DNA from: Cheilinus undulatus
Lineage: Eukaryota > Chordata > Actinopteri > Labriformes > Labridae
NCBI RefSeq assembly: GCF_018320785.1
Contig: NC_054885.1
Location: 10,042,421 to 10,106,420 of the forward strand
Reading direction: 5' to 3'
DNA: 64,000 nt
In this document: piece by piece, positions 33,525 to 46,309 of the stretch
How positions within the stretch are numbered: position 1 is the stretch's first letter
How the letters are laid out: each line of letters opens with the position of its first letter
Notes under the pieces: generated by a model
What the model was told of the DNA's origin: nothing
What the model saw: only the letters and a program-made list of their open reading frames with translations
The model's database searches: none
Position numbers and translations under genes: made by a program

Positions 33525-36250
33525 CAGCAGGTTCAATCATGATGGAAACTTGTGAAATCTTAGTTTGCAGAAAGAAACGCTTATCCGGTCCTGTTAGTTT
33601 CATTTTTTTTTTTTATGACTAAAATGTGAGTACATTTAATGAACATTTTTATAGAAAGACTAAGACCAAATTCAAAATAGCTGCCAAAATGAACACTGCC
33701 CAACAGTCAGCAAAGTTGGTGAGTGCTCGTGCATGTGTTAAAAAATTCAACAATTCAGCTCTTGGATGTGGAATTCACATTTGCATGAAAGAAACTGGTC
33801 AGTGTCTTTGTAAATCATCAATCATGATGGAATCTTGTGAAATCTTACATGGCAGAACACCAGTGAAAGAAACCCCTATCTGGTCCTGTAAGTTTCATTT
33901 TTTTTAAATGACTAAAATGTGAGTACATTGAATGAACATTTTAATATAAAGACAAAACTGAAACAAATTGCTAATTATTTTAATGATTATTTCTATGATA
34001 AGGTGAAAATTTTAAGAAGCAGCATGCAATCAATAACTGATACTTCCACAACAATGATGAAAGATTTAATAATGGGAAATAAGAAGTGTGAATTTAAAAT
34101 TGAAAAAGTAAAAGTTTCAGATGTTGGATGTTTGATTAATAACTGCAAAGATAGACCATCAGGAATAGATAACTTGGATGTCAAACTTAAAATGGTTTCT
34201 GGTGTAATTGCTGTTCCTGTGTGCCATATTATTAATTTAAGCGTTGAAAAATGTATTTGTCCACAGGCAAAGAACCAAAGAATCCAGCTGCACCTTTCTG
34301 TGGTCCTAACAGCCGCCCTATAAGCTTGTTGCCAGCTTTAGGAAAGATAATGGAGAGAATTATTTTTGAACAAATACAAACTTATTTTGATGTTAATGAT
34401 TTAGCAACGATCTACCAACATGCCTATAGGCCTGGCCATTCTACATGTACAGCTCTGACACAAATGGTGGAAGACCGGCAGAGGGAGCAAGATAACAGGA
34501 ACATAGTGGGAGCAGTGCTGCTAGACCTCAGTTCAGCGTTTGATGTTATTGATCATTCTTTATTATTAGGTAAGCTGAAAGATTATGGATTTACTAATGA
34601 GTGCTTTAAAATGGATGGAGAGCTACCTGACAAACAGGAGGCAGACCGTTTTCTTTAATGAAAGTCTGTCAACAATGAAATATGTTCCATGTGGAGTACC
34701 TCAAGGTAGCTGTTTAGGACCATTACTATTTTCTGTTTTTACAAATGATCTTTGTAAAAACAGTTTTAGATAAAGCTCACGTGGTCATGTATGCAGATGA
34801 GTCAAAAACATATACAGCTGCATCTTCAATAGGACGACTTGACGCTATTTTACAGATGGAGTTAAAGTCTGTGGTAGAATGGATTACAAGAAATAAACTG
34901 ATTCTTAATGTAGGTAAAACAAAGTCCATTATATTTGGTTCAAAATGTCAGTTAAAAGCTGATCCTGCACTGAAATTAACTATTAACAAAAAACCTATTG
35001 AGCAGGTGTGTGAGACTAAACTGTTGGGTAGAACCTTGGATCAGCATCTCTCATGGTCAAAGGATATTGATAATGTTGTCAGTAAAATGGGAAGAGATGT
35101 TTCAGTTCTGAGAGGAGTGTCAAAAAGTTTACCTCCAGATGTTATTAAACTAGTATGAATGCCTTGGTTCTGTCCCAGCTTGATTTTGGCTCTATGATTT
35201 GGTCCAGTGCTTTAATGAAGGACTTAAAATTACAAGTGTCTCAGAATAAAGCAGCTCGGTGTGCCTTACAATGCTCATATAGAACCAATGTAACAGACAT
35301 GTATGACAGACTGGCTAACTGTGAGACAAAGATTCACTTGTGTTTTATTAAATTTTCTCAGGAGTATAATTGTGACACAATCTCCAAAGTTATTATATGA
35401 AAGACTATCCTCTCAGTTTGCTAAACATCATTACCAAACAAGAAGTGCAACTGAAAGAAGGTTCATACTACCGATAGTGAAAACAGGTATAATACAAAGA
35501 ACAGTCCTGTACAGAGCCATGGTAGGCTGGGATTCATTGCCAGTGTATATTATTCAAGAAAATAACAAAGAGAGGTTTAGATTTGTGTTGAAACAGTGTC
35601 TCTTAAATTTAATTAACAATGATAAATTTTATTGAGTAAAAAGTGCTTTCAGGATGTCGGCTTGGTATGAAATGTATTTTCACCTCTTTTTTCCTTGGAA
35701 TTATTGTGTGTGATCACAGGATAATTGGGCCGTATCTGTGATAGGTCATCCAGTTATGTGATTATTACAATGTGGCATGTAAATCTATGTGTCTGCATGC
35801 GTGTAATATCTGATGGTAGAAAGACATTGAGTTTGATGAGTAAAAATGTGATTATGACTTAGTGTTCAGCATCATGTTTGTTAAAAGGATGACCATTTTG
35901 TTTCTCCTCTGTATGTTTTCATACTTTTTTTATACTTCTGTTTTTCTTTTTTGTTTTTGAACATGTTTGTTTAGGTTTTATTGTGTGTTGATATTTATGA
36001 CCTTATGTGTGTTGGACCCCAGGAAGAATAGCCAATACTTTTGCTTGTGCTAATGGGGATCCTAATAAAGAAAGAAAGAGAAAGACTAAGACTAAATTCA
36101 AAATAGCTGCCAAAATGAACACTGCCCAAACAGTCAGCAAAGTTGGTGAGTGCTCGTGCATGTGTTAAAAAAATTCAACAATTCAGCTCTTGGATGCAGA
36201 ATTCACACTTGCATGACAGAAACTGGTCAGTGTGTTTGTGATGTAGAGAC
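33525..36250. repeat. Direct duplication of a ~290-bp unit, split by a LINE
   Basis: TCAATCATGATGGAAACTTG (33533) to AATGAACATTTTTATAGAAA and onward recurs from 33821. The following part, AATTCAAAATAGCTGCCAAA (33669), recurs at 36094 after the LINE. Read without the LINE, the locus is a two-copy tandem repeat. The 93-codon frame 33626-33907 is a by-product. Confidence 0.75.
33958..36079 (+). mobile_element. Non-LTR retrotransposon remnant (L2/Rex1-like LINE), 3' part
   Basis: Broken frames between 33919 and 35635 encode reverse transcriptase: a SRPISLLPALGKIMERI stretch, motif A LLDLSSAFDVIDHSLL, motif B VPCGVPQGSCLGPLLFS, and motif C as YADE instead of the catalytic YADD, then LNVGKTKSIIFGSK. 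Frame changes near 34250, 34600, 34750, 35155 and 35320, and the altered catalytic Asp, make it inactive. The 3' end reads GATCCTAATAAAGAAAGAAA. AAAGAC on both sides could be a short target duplication. Confidence 0.85.
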
Positions 36251-36730
36251 AGACACTAAAGGATCCTTATCGTCAGAGTGAAACCCATTTGCAATCAGCT
36301 ATTTTGAATTGATTTCCAGATTATTTGTGGCCTAGCAGTCTCCAGGGTCATTCTTAGACACCTTGAAGATAAAATGTTATTCAGTGTTGTACTCCTCTCA
36401 TTTTGTGGAACATTATCATCCCAGATAAGGTCAGTCAAGCCTACAACAACTTCCTGTAGCATGGCAAACTCTAAAACAACAGGAAGTTGTTGCGAAAGAA
36501 CAGAGATGTTTTCTCTCTCAAATGCAGTACCTTGGCTCTAACTTTATCTTGAAAAACAAGAGCAGTTTGTTAAAAAAGGTCTCATCTGATACATTTAATT
36601 ATAAGTTTCCAAACAATTTAACCGTCAGCTGCAAAAGAGTCAGCTACCAAATATTTACCGACAACACAGTTACATCCTTATCTGCAGCCCCCTGCAAATA
36701 GCAGCTTTACTATCCCAATATGACAAGTAA
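36250..36730. other. Unassigned flank, duplicated at ~54600-54920
   Basis: Contains AACTTCCTGTAGCA and GCAGCCCCCTGCAAATAGCA, both repeated at the D/E side. No gene seen. Confidence 0.5.
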
Positions 36731-36734
36731 ACTA

Positions 36735-37725
36735 CACTGTCTGGACAAATATATTTAGCCTGTTCATGATTGAATTCAGGTGTTTCAATCTGACCTGTAT
36801 CAGTAGGTGCATAAAATCACAAAAGCTCCTAGTCATGTAGTCTCCATTTACTAACATTTGTGATACTAAATGGGCCGTTCTGAAGAGCTCAGTGACTTCA
36901 AGTGTGTGACTGTGATGATGCCACCTTTGCATTAAGACGGTTCATGAAATGTCATTCCTGCTGGATGTTCCACAGTCAACTGTAAGTGATATTATTAGAA
37001 AGTGGAAGCATTTAGGAACAACAGCAACTCAACCACAAAGTTGAAGACCACGTATAATCACAGAGCAGGTCAACGACTGCTAAGGTGCATGGTGCATAAA
37101 AGTCGCCTACACTCTGATTCCATAGCTGAAGGGCTCTGAACTACCACTGGCATTAATGTAAGTACAAAAAATGTGGCAGGAGCTTCATGGAACGTGTTTC
37201 CATGACCGAGAAGCTGCATGCAAGCCTCACAATGACGGTCATTGGCTGACTGTTTTGTGCCAAATACGAGGTTTGGTGGAGGAGGGATAATGGTATGGGG
37301 CTGTTTTTCAGGGAATGGGCTAGCCCTCTTATCTCCAGTGACGGCCAGTCTTAATGCTCCAGCATACCAAGACATTTTGGACAATGCTACGCTTCCAACT
37401 TTGTGGCAACAGTTTGGGGAAGGCCCTTTTCTATTTCAACATGGCTGTGCCCCACTGCACAAAGCAAGGACTATTAAGACATAGTTTGATGAGTTTTGTG
37501 TGGAAGAACTTGACTGACCTCAACCCCACTGAGCACCACTGGGTTGAACTAGAGAGGAGACTGCGAGCCAGGCCTTCTGGTCCAACATCACACTAACTGA
37601 ATGGGCAGAAATTCTTACAAAACACTCCAAAATCTTGTGGAAAGACTCCCAAGAAGAGTGGAGGCTGTAATGGCTGCAAAAAGGGGGGTTAACTCCTTAT
37701 CAAGTCCATGTATTTGTGTACAGTG
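36735..37725 (+). mobile_element. Tc1-like transposon remnant (copy shared with 54926-55917)
   Basis: The left end CACTGTCTGGACAAATATAT and right end (inverse CACTGTACACAAATACATG) form imperfect inverted repeats. The interior encodes fragments of a Tc1-type transposase, including [19 protein letters not shown] and DLNPTEHHWVELERRLRARP, in more than one frame with internal loss. The same insertion stands in the duplicated flank after D, so it predates that duplication. Confidence 0.82.
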
Positions 37726-38092
37726 TCATTACAGTCCCTGTTGGTGTAATGGTCAGGGTTGAGATGTTCAGAAACAACATGTTCTCGTTGTCATGGCAAA
37801 ACATAGTCAAATGAAACAGATGGTTGTATGTCAGCATAGGGTTTCGTGATATCAGGGTCTTTTTTACCGTAGTGTTTTCAGTGGGTCCCATGCTCATTTT
37901 CTGGTCCTAACCCACCAACTGAGAAGCATTGCTTTAAGTTCTTTTCTGTTCTTGTAGCAGGTTCAGACATGATGGAAGTTTGTGAAACCAAGCCAAACAT
38001 ATTCCTTATTTGTCCTTAAAATACAGATGAACAGGAAGAACAAGCACTGAATAACAGAAGGATGATGGGAACATTAAAATAGGGCATGGCAG
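37726..38092. other. Unassigned flank, duplicated at ~55918-56510
   Basis: Matches the D/E intergenic sequence (TAATGGTCAGGGTTGAGATG). No gene seen. Confidence 0.5.
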
Positions 38093-40523
38093 CTAGTGGT
38101 GTAAAGATAATCTGATATGGATCGGGTAACCAATCTTGACGTCAATGGTCCGAGTGCATCGATCCGCGGAGCCCTGGATCGGTAAAAATGCGACATGAAC
38201 CGGTTTGGACTGGTTTTAACGTTAGAGATCGGTTCATTGAGGCTCCACTGCTTGTCTTCCTAGCCCATTCCACCATACTCTGGCTCAGCGTCTGTAATCT
38301 CATGCAACCCGCGAGAGTTCTGTTCAGGGCTCACTAGGTAGATGAATGTGTTTCACCTAAGCGGCAACCTCCGGTCCTGAAAAATGAAGCCAATGCGAAA
38401 GTGTGAAAAATTGAAATACAGCGAGTGTCCACTTGAGGCTGGCTGCAGGAACACTGGAAGTCCCGTCTGGACACCTGTTAAAAATTCAGTTTTTACACTA
38501 GAAATAAACTGGTTTACAGTCTGGTTCAAAAAACCAAACATGTCTCATTAGCTTATATCTTCATGTGGTCTCACTGTACGGGGGGTGAATTTTTTTTCTA
38601 CCACAATGGTTTAGATTATACTTAGGAAAAACCTCACTGTGGACTGATTGGCGTGTCTTATTTGATTGACAGATACCTGGAAAGGCAGAAGCTACACTTC
38701 TGTCAACCAGAATGCTAGCTAGCTAGCTGACAGGAAGTCTTGCGTAATGGGTGGGCCATTAGGTTGATCCAAAGTTCGGTTGAGACCATGATTTCAATAT
38801 GATTGGCTTCAAGAGCTGTTTGAGTCCGCCTATTGTAAGCAGACGTCACACAGGGTTTGCCCAATTCTTTCTACAGGTGATGGTTCCACTGGTCGTCACC
38901 TAAACGTCTTTCAGTTACAGTTCTGCACCTCTGGAAAAAGTCATGTGGACTTTATATGAAGGAAGGAAAACTTTCTAAATGTCTGCCCTTTTGTATGCTT
39001 TGGAGAAAAGTGATTAAGAAATACGGCAGCTCCTAAATCTCACCTTTTGAGACGGCGGAGCTAAAGTTTAGCTAAGATGCTAACGGTAAACGTAGCATGA
39101 ACAGACCCGAACAAAAACACTTTTCTGAGTTAAAACTCGGAGAAGTCTTCAGTTATCACCGTAACAACAGCCCCTTTATTCACAGGGTTTACAACCGGAA
39201 CATGTTGTTGGAAGTGACTGATTTGGTGACATAATCAATACATCTGAGCTCACTGATATATTAAACAGAGAGGACTTCACTGAGCTGGAGATAAGCTGTT
39301 CACCAGTGTATTAATTCAAGAATGAAAACAATCAACAACAATGAAAACACAGAGAAAGGAAATAATGTGTTTGCGACATGTAGACTAAATACTTAACCTT
39401 GCCAAGAAGATGGATATGCCTGTTTCCTTGTTTTTCACTGGTGAATCCATCTTGCAAAGCTCCCATCTGAAATGTTTGGGCCCGGTTAGAAAGTGACAGG
39501 ACCAATCAGCGACGAGGGGCAGTACCTTCAGACACAGCAGAGTCGTGACGTAAACAAGCAGCAGCAAGAGCTGGTGCAGTTGTGGAGGAAGAGATTAGCG
39601 TGGATGTTGCTAAAGCGCCAGTTTTATCAGAACTTGACAACATTTCTTCCTTAAAAGAAGAAGAAAGAACAGCAGTGAGTTGTTTTCTTTCAAAAACGAC
39701 AAAAGTCGAGTACTTACATGTCTATGGATGCCACGTTCCGCGTTATTCCTTGGTAGCTGTGCACGCACAGCTCAATAGCGGGTACGTCACGTGTTTTGTT
39801 GCTCTGATTGGCCCGTAGAAATGTGACAGAATATTTATCCAACCACACTCCGGGTTTTTTTCACAGCCTCTGCCTTTTCCCAAATGTTTCCTATTGAAGC
39901 TTTCCCAGATGGTCAGGTTACTTAATACACAAGGAAAAAGTGTATAGAAAGCTGTTTTAATTTGACCATTTTCAATATTTTTTTAACCCCTTGTTCTCCT
40001 GTAATAGCAGACACAAATCTACTTGTGACTTTTAATCTGTTTTAATTTGTGCCTCTTGGGAAAATTTGAGTTATTACTGTTATTGGGATTAATAATGCTC
40101 AGGAAAATACAAGTACAGAAGGATGAACATGTACCAGTAAAAACTCATTTTAATAAATATCTCCTAATTTAATGTCAAAGTTAGACACCTGGGCACCTGG
40201 GTGTGATGAAAACTTTCTCAAACATAATTTCAGGATGTTGGCACAGGAGGCCTGGCATTTAGTTTTTTTTTTAAAAACAAGATCAAATAAACTTAGATTA
40301 TTATGAAATGATCTTGTTTCCCCTTTTTTTTAAATCTTTGTTAAAACAAAAGGATATTTTGATTCTAAAATCAGATTGTGCAGGATGGAATCAGACCAAT
40401 GGAATATAATGGGATCGGACCAAATCATTCTTTATTTTAATGAATCATCAGTGAATTGAATCTTAGTCTGTGAATCGAGATTCAAATTGAATAGTCTTGA
40501 GAAGGAGAGATTCACACCCCTAA
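38093..40523. mobile_element. ~2.4-kb repeat insertion upstream of gene C
   Basis: The stretch is absent at the paralogous place upstream of E (near 56495-56510). Its ends are roughly inverted: TAGTGGTGTAAAGATAATCT at left and the complement of TTAGGGGTGTGAATCTCTCC at right. Internal parts include CGATCCGCGGAGCCCTGG and a CTGATTGG..GAGTCCGCCTATTG segment (38645-38880) with a second copy at 50620-50920. A 78-codon frame (39582-39818) is unrecognised. It is probably a non-autonomous DNA transposon, possibly composite. Confidence 0.6.
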
Positions 40524-40576
40524 TGGGAGCAGTAAATAAGAAATGCTTATCTGATCAGCTTAGTTTCATTTTACAG

Positions 40577-40623
40577 AGCAGCAGACTGATGAAGAAACAG
40601 ACCTGAGACAGCTCTGCAGAAAG
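40577..40623 (+). other. Putative 5'-UTR exon of gene C
   Basis: 47 nt between TTTCATTTTACAG and GTAATTTCC, containing GACCTGAGACAGCTCTGCAG. A near-identical 47-nt copy with the same borders occurs at 56558-56604 ahead of gene E. Conservation of both borders supports a real untranslated exon. Confidence 0.55.
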
Positions 40624-42468
40624 GTAATTTCCACCACTTTAATCTCTGGGTAAAACTACAGCTGTAGGAGAGTCAACAAAAACAGTTATTAGTGTCTGAG
40701 TCTGAAAGCATTGCAAGGACAGAAAGCAAAAGAATTATTCTCTTCCCCATCCAAAATAACTGGCTTATTATGTGCTTTTAACAACATCAGAGTTGATTTC
40801 ACTGACTACTTTTTTCCATGATAAAGATGAGACAGTCCAGCTAAAAATAGCTCTGTGATGATAAAAACTCTGATGAAAAGTATGCCAAGTTTTTGCCAAG
40901 TAGACTTAAATGTCAGTGTTTGAGTGTTGGATGTTAAAATCCATGATATTTCTCCTCTGTGTATAAAAACTGTCAACAAACAAAGTGGGAGTGTTCCAGG
41001 TACGTCAGTGTTTTCTTCAGTATGTTTGAAAGTGCATTAATGACTGTTTTACATTTGTATGAATTTAACAATATGGCTTATAAAAGTAATTAAAGAAAAT
41101 GATTGTTTTGACAGTCAGTAATGACCAAAATGTGAGGACTTTTTTCAGTAAATCTGGACAGAAAATGTCCAGAGTTTCTGTTGACTGAATTTGTTGAACA
41201 TAATTATCTCAGGTGTGTCAGCAAAGACTTAAAACACTGAATATTCTGCAGAGTAAATTCAGTTTTAAGGAAGGTGTGCCCTACAGCAGATAACAGGAAC
41301 ATGAAGCTAAAACAGGAAATGTTGTAAGTCTTTAATGCAATGTCTTGGCTCTGGTCGGATCTTTCATGCAAAGAGTAAATAAATAAATCAGTCATCTGTC
41401 AAAACATGAAAATGGGAATTCTACAAGGTTTAACTTTAGGGTTGTAACTTTTTTAGTTTATGAATAAATAACTGACCCGTCATCTGCCAGATGGATGCAA
41501 ACGACGCAGTTCCATGTGTGTCTGCAAACCTCCTGCAGATGGCAGCAGAGAAACTGTCAAAACAAATGTCTGGCTCCAAAATAATCATCTGCAGTGGGCT
41601 GCAGCTGTTATTGGACATATGCACCATGCATAAGTCCAGTGTAGCCTAGTTTGAATTCTAGCTTTTACAACAGAGTTTAGTACTAACATTTAAAGTGTTG
41701 CTTGGATAGTTGAAATTAATCTTAATTTATAACATCAGTGTTACACCTACCCTCTTAATGGTTTAATGTCCTCCATAAAATGTTGGTGATAGTTATGAAA
41801 GATGGGATATCTCAAAGGTTGAGGAGCTGAGGATTTTACCAGCTGTGGACCTGTGTCATTTTTTAGGACTTCAGCTAAATTATACAGTTTGACCACTTTG
41901 TGTTGTTTTACAGCAGCTGTAGGTTTAGGGTGTGTGCTTTAGTTCTCACCTAAATGCAATACTTTGATATTTGACATCTCTGTTCAGAGACAGTCTAACA
42001 CCAGAAGCAGCAGCAACATCACAAACTCAAGAATAAAGTTGAAAAGGAAGTGAATACATCCTTTCTACAACAATATTTTGGTTGGTTTTGATGTAACGCT
42101 CTGCTTAGATGAACCTCACATCTCTACAAATACATTCCCTGTTTAAGTTTGCCACATGAAGGTGAGACAAAACTGTTTGGAAAATATACAGGCCTACTCC
42201 TGAATGCAGCACAGCAGTTTAGACATACCATGATATTTTCTTAATAGCGTGGTGTATAAGTGTTTGGTTCCAGACCAACTGAACAAGAACTCAAAATAAA
42301 TGAGTTATAAATGAGTAAGACAGAAGCATTGCCTCATTCTGAAGAAACACTTTAATTAGTGCCTCATTACAGCAATCATTGCAAAAGCTTTATCTTTGTC
42401 TACTTCATTGTTTATAAACCAATATTATTTTTATCATTATTTTGCTTATCTTTTATAGGTACTTTGCA
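40624..42468. other. 5'-UTR intron of gene C, duplicated upstream of gene E
   Basis: Closely similar to 56605-58140 (e.g. TTCAACTTTAGG, ATAATCATCTGC). No gene inside. Confidence 0.6.
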
Positions 42469-42512
42469 GAGATCCTAAGAAGCGACAGAGGACCGTATAA
42501 TCCGAGGAGAAG

Positions 42513-45500
42513 ATGTCAGCTGCCAGGTAAAGAGTTAGAGCTACTGTTGCACAGAAAGTTTTGGGCCTCTTTGTGGTTTTGATAACACATTTATGTCTTC
42601 TGAGAACAATAAAGATAATGTTATGAATTTAAGCTCTGCTCTTCCATTTTATGTCTAGTAAATATGCTGTTTTGGGGGTGAAAATTAGTTAGTGGTTAAG
42701 TTGAGGGTGAGTTCTATTCTGGCCTGCAGCTTCTTTCCTGCATGTCTCTCCCTCACTCTCCCATACCAGTTTCTCACTCTATCCACTTTCCTCCTCATGT
42801 GCATGTACAAAATGACTCAATATGACACAAAAATATTTGTGTTATCTGGGATATAGTGAGATGGGGCCATGAGAAAACATATCTGGAAAATTTTTGACCT
42901 CTGAGTGACCCATAAACAAGCTGTCACATTAGTGTGAACACAGAGCTGAGAACAACAAACCCAGAGGAAGATGGACCTTAACCTCATGTATTTTTGTACA
43001 TTTGATCAGTTCATTTTCTGTGTATTTGATTTTTGCTATCTTTTGTTTAGAAAGTCAGAGATCATGATTTGAAAATGTAGACAGACTCCACCAGAGCTGG
43101 TAAATTCTGAAATCTCACAGACCAGATGGTCCTTTATTTTCTTACAGAAAAGAACTCAAGAAGGCGCTGTGGAACTACACAGCAGACACCCTCACTGACA
43201 TCAACACAGTGAGAAAATTTTGTGGCAGTGTGTCTAAATGGATGCTTTGGAGGGAATCAGAGCTGGTCATTCTGATAGACATCAAAGAGAGAGCCGACGA
43301 CATCGACCTTAACTTCAAACATGTTACCCAGTCGGAGAACAAGGGAGAAGCCTTTAAGAAATTTGTGAAGAGCAAGAAGAAGGTAGACAGCAGACGTGAG
43401 GAGCTGAAGAAGGAGCTGTCCGCAGTGCTGAAGGACACCCTGGTGGAGCTGGAGAACCTCCACCACTTCCTGGATGCAGTGGAGAAGCTGGTGGCTACCT
43501 CCCTTCATGTGTTCATGGAGGACAGGCAGGTGGTGTTACCCCTGCCAGAGGGGGTCAGCTTAGAGGATGTCCAGGATGTCATCGTTGCAGCACGGTGGAT
43601 CTGCCCTCTGCTCCTGGAGTTTAAAAGAGATGAAAAAGCCTTCTTCCTCCCTAAACTGCAGAATGTGGAAGTGCTTGCATATCAGCTGGACAGATACATC
43701 CAGACCACCCAGAAGATCTGTGCGATGTTAAAGAAAAGGTAAACATTGATATCCCTTCAAAAATATTCCCATTTACTAAAGACAAATCTGTTTGAGAAAG
43801 TGGATGTAACTGTGTCTTTACCAGCACTTTGAGTGACTTCACTCTGAAGATACCTCCATATCTCTCGGGATCTGTGGATGCAGGTTTGTCAGAAGACAAC
43901 ACACAGAGGATGCTGGATCACATCGATCAGCTGAATAAAATCAGGTTAGTAAACAACATCAGTTAGTGCCTCAAAGTGCTTCAGGCAGGTGCTGCCATGC
44001 AGTATTAGAGGCTACGCACATTGTATAGGAGCCAGGCCACTCACAAAGGGCACAAAACCCCAGGAGTGGACATGACAGCTGACATGACAGGTATATAGTA
44101 AACAGCCACTGGGATTTTCAAAGGAAAAGCCTCATCATTACCTCCGCCAAGGAGGTTATGTGATCGGCAGGGTTTGTTAGTTAGTTTGTTAATTTGTTAG
44201 AAACATAACTCAAAAAGTTAAGGATGGATTTTCATGAAATTTTCAGGAAATATTAGAAATGGCACAAGGAAGAACTGAATAGATTTTGGGAGTGATCCGG
44301 ATCACCATCTGGGGAATTTTTAAAGGATTCGTTACTATTGGGAGATAGGGCTAATGGCAGAGGTCTGCACTCTCCGAGTGCTTTTCTAGTTTTGTTTATG
44401 TGGTCAGACGGCTCACCTTTTCATATGGTACTTTTATTCTGAAGGGTGTTTGGGATAGTCCCTCGATTGTTGCAGTAACACACAAAGTTGGTCCATGTTT
44501 AACTTTCCTTTCGTTTCCACTCGAGGTAAATGATTAAAAACATCAGATTCTAAGAGATATTAACTCAAATGTGATCTCCATCTCCTTCTACATCTTGTTT
44601 TCTGCCAAAAGAAAATGTTGTGAATTTCAAACAGATGCATGATGGGAAATAATCTCAAAAGGAATCATATTCTAGTCTTGTAGTTAGTGACCACCAGTCG
44701 TCACAAAATCTCAGTCTGAGACTAAAAACTCAACGGCTTGTTGACAAATTGTCTTTAGATGTGAGAGGGTCTCAGATTTCAGTCTTTTTAGAGTCTTTAA
44801 AAGTTTTAACAAAGTCCTCTTGTGTAAGGCTGGCATAACTTGCATATTTTGCACATTTTCTTCCCAAAAGTTTTTGGATGGTTTTAATCAAATATCTCAA
44901 AAATAGAAATTCATGCATTATTGCATTATTTTGTACCTTGTGTCAAATCACAATCATGCTAACATTCTACACTAAGACAAAATGAAAGTTAATGACGTCT
45001 TCTTTGCTTTTGGATGTTAGTATTGTCTTTGCTAGCTTGTTGGTCTGTACTTAAACATGACTGAGCATGAATATAGCACAGAAAGCTGCTAGTATGACTG
45101 TAATCATTCTTTAACCAACAGCAGCTTCAGCACATACAAGAATTAAAGAAGTTGACATTATAGTTTCATTAATTTATGTTAAATGCTGTTGCTACTACTT
45201 GTTGTACTACCACTACTACTTATATGTGCCCCGACAAAATCAATCAGTTAGTCTTTATTTGAACAACATCAGTTCATAAGGACAGAGTATCTCAAGGAAG
45301 TTCACAAAGAGCACAAATCTAGACCACACTCTACGATATGAAAAGATCATCTAGGCTTTTTTTCTTTCATACTGCCGTATCACCCTCAATCTTTATTTCC
45401 CTGTTTCTCTTTATCAGGATGAACCAGAACTTCCGTTTGGTTTTCTTGTTTGATGATGAAGTCTGCTCTGTCTTCCTCAATGAGTTCAGCGATCGTAAAC

Positions 45501-46309
45501 CCCGCCTTCTGCAGTCTCTGGATGAGCTAGAGGAGGTCGCCGTCCAGCTTGACTCCATGAATAAGGGAGCGAAAATCTCCAGTGTGGTGGGCAGTTCAGT
45601 TGGAGCGGTAGGAGGCATACTCTCCATTGTTGGTTTGGCGTTGAGTCCTGTAACAGCTGGAGTGTCTTTGGGTCTTACTATGGCAGGTGTGGGGCTCGGT
45701 ATCACCAGTGGGGTTAATGGGGCTGTCACCACTGCCACAGAGATCGGGGTGAACAGCTCACAGCAAAAGAAAGCTGGTGAGGTCTTCCAGAGGATCATGG
45801 AGGACATGCAGAGTCTCCATGATTATCTGGAGGAGGCCAAAATTGAGACAAGTCAGCTAGATGTCGCTGTGGGAGTGGGCAGATTGTTTGGCAAGGCTGG
45901 CGGCATTGCAAAAGGCATCGATTCACTTGTTTATGCTGCCTCTGCTTTTAAAGTGCTTGGTCAGGAAGGTAAAGCTGTAGTTACTGCTTCAAGGGTGGCT
46001 TCAGACGTCCCAGATATCAGAAAGGCAGCAGCTAAAGGGCCTCTCGCCCTCTCCAATGCCGCTAGAGCTGGATTAATTGGGCTCAATGCTTTTTTCCTGG
46101 GCATGGATGTCTTCTTCATCTGCAAAGACGGCATCAGTCTGGCCAAGGGGAGCGAGACTGAACTGTCAAAGTTCATCAGAGCCAGAGTTGAGCTTTGGCG
46201 CTCAGAGATCAATGCATGGGAGAAGATGCATGATTCCCTAAAGGACGGTCTGCTGAAATCAGAGAAAAACAAAGCTATCCTGGAGACGCCTTTTTACCCA
46301 GAGATGTAA
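42513..46309 (+). CDS. Gene C: apolipoprotein-L-like protein, 538 aa, four coding exons
   Basis: Exons: 42513-42526 (MSAAR), 43148-43738, 43825-43944, 45418-46309. Total 1617 nt, phase-2 introns throughout. The closest relative is gene A: the exon 4 hairpin and C-terminal segment are nearly the same (SSVVGSSVGAVGGILSIVGL, AFFLGMDVFFICKDGISLAKG), but C lacks two short internal stretches present in A, around VTAQTVAK and after KVL. Translation stops at PEM (46307-46309), while 3' DNA homologous to the last ~33 codons of A continues in the untranslated region, out of frame. The start exon continues 5' to an acceptor at 42468. The polyadenylation signal AATAAA is at 46578. Intracellular and membrane-interacting by family analogy. 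Confidence 0.85.
42690..42835 (+). mobile_element. SINE tail fragment in intron 1 of gene C
   Basis: CTTCTTTCCTGCATGTCTCT and TCTCACTCTATCCACTTTCC match the body of the tRNA-derived SINE family seen at 13190; the tRNA head is gone. Confidence 0.55.
43148..43738 (+). CDS. Gene C exon 2: N-terminal helical module
   Basis: 591 nt, acceptor TCTTACAG, donor AAAAG/GTAAAC. It is three codons shorter than in gene A (KSKKKVDSRREE versus KSKVTQVTADSRREE). Homology extends to the acceptor, upstream of the first in-frame GTG at 43209. Confidence 0.82.
44146..44395. mobile_element. Interspersed repeat (ACCTCCGCCAAGGAGGTTATG family) in intron 3 of gene C
   Basis: Starts ACCTCCGCCAAGGAGGTTAT and ends GGCAGAGGTCTGCACTCTCC / GAGTGCTTTTCTAGTT, with GTGATCCGGATCACC inside. 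This short non-coding repeat is found widely in fish and some invertebrates; its class is left open. Confidence 0.75.
45418..46309 (+). CDS. Gene C exon 4: ApoL domain exon
   Basis: 892 nt after acceptor TTTATCAG. Full-length ApoL core. It ends 33 residues earlier than gene A. Confidence 0.88.

Noticed and set aside
33626-33907. 93-codon frame as a possible small Cys-containing protein
   Set aside because: Spans a direct repeat boundary and ends in repeat sequence; no independent support.
34251-35635. Active LINE reverse transcriptase
   Set aside because: Several frameshifts and the catalytic YADD altered to YADE; a dead copy.
39582-39818. 78-codon plus-strand frame with an acidic start
   Set aside because: Lies inside the 2.4-kb repeat insertion absent from the paralogous locus; no recognised domain.
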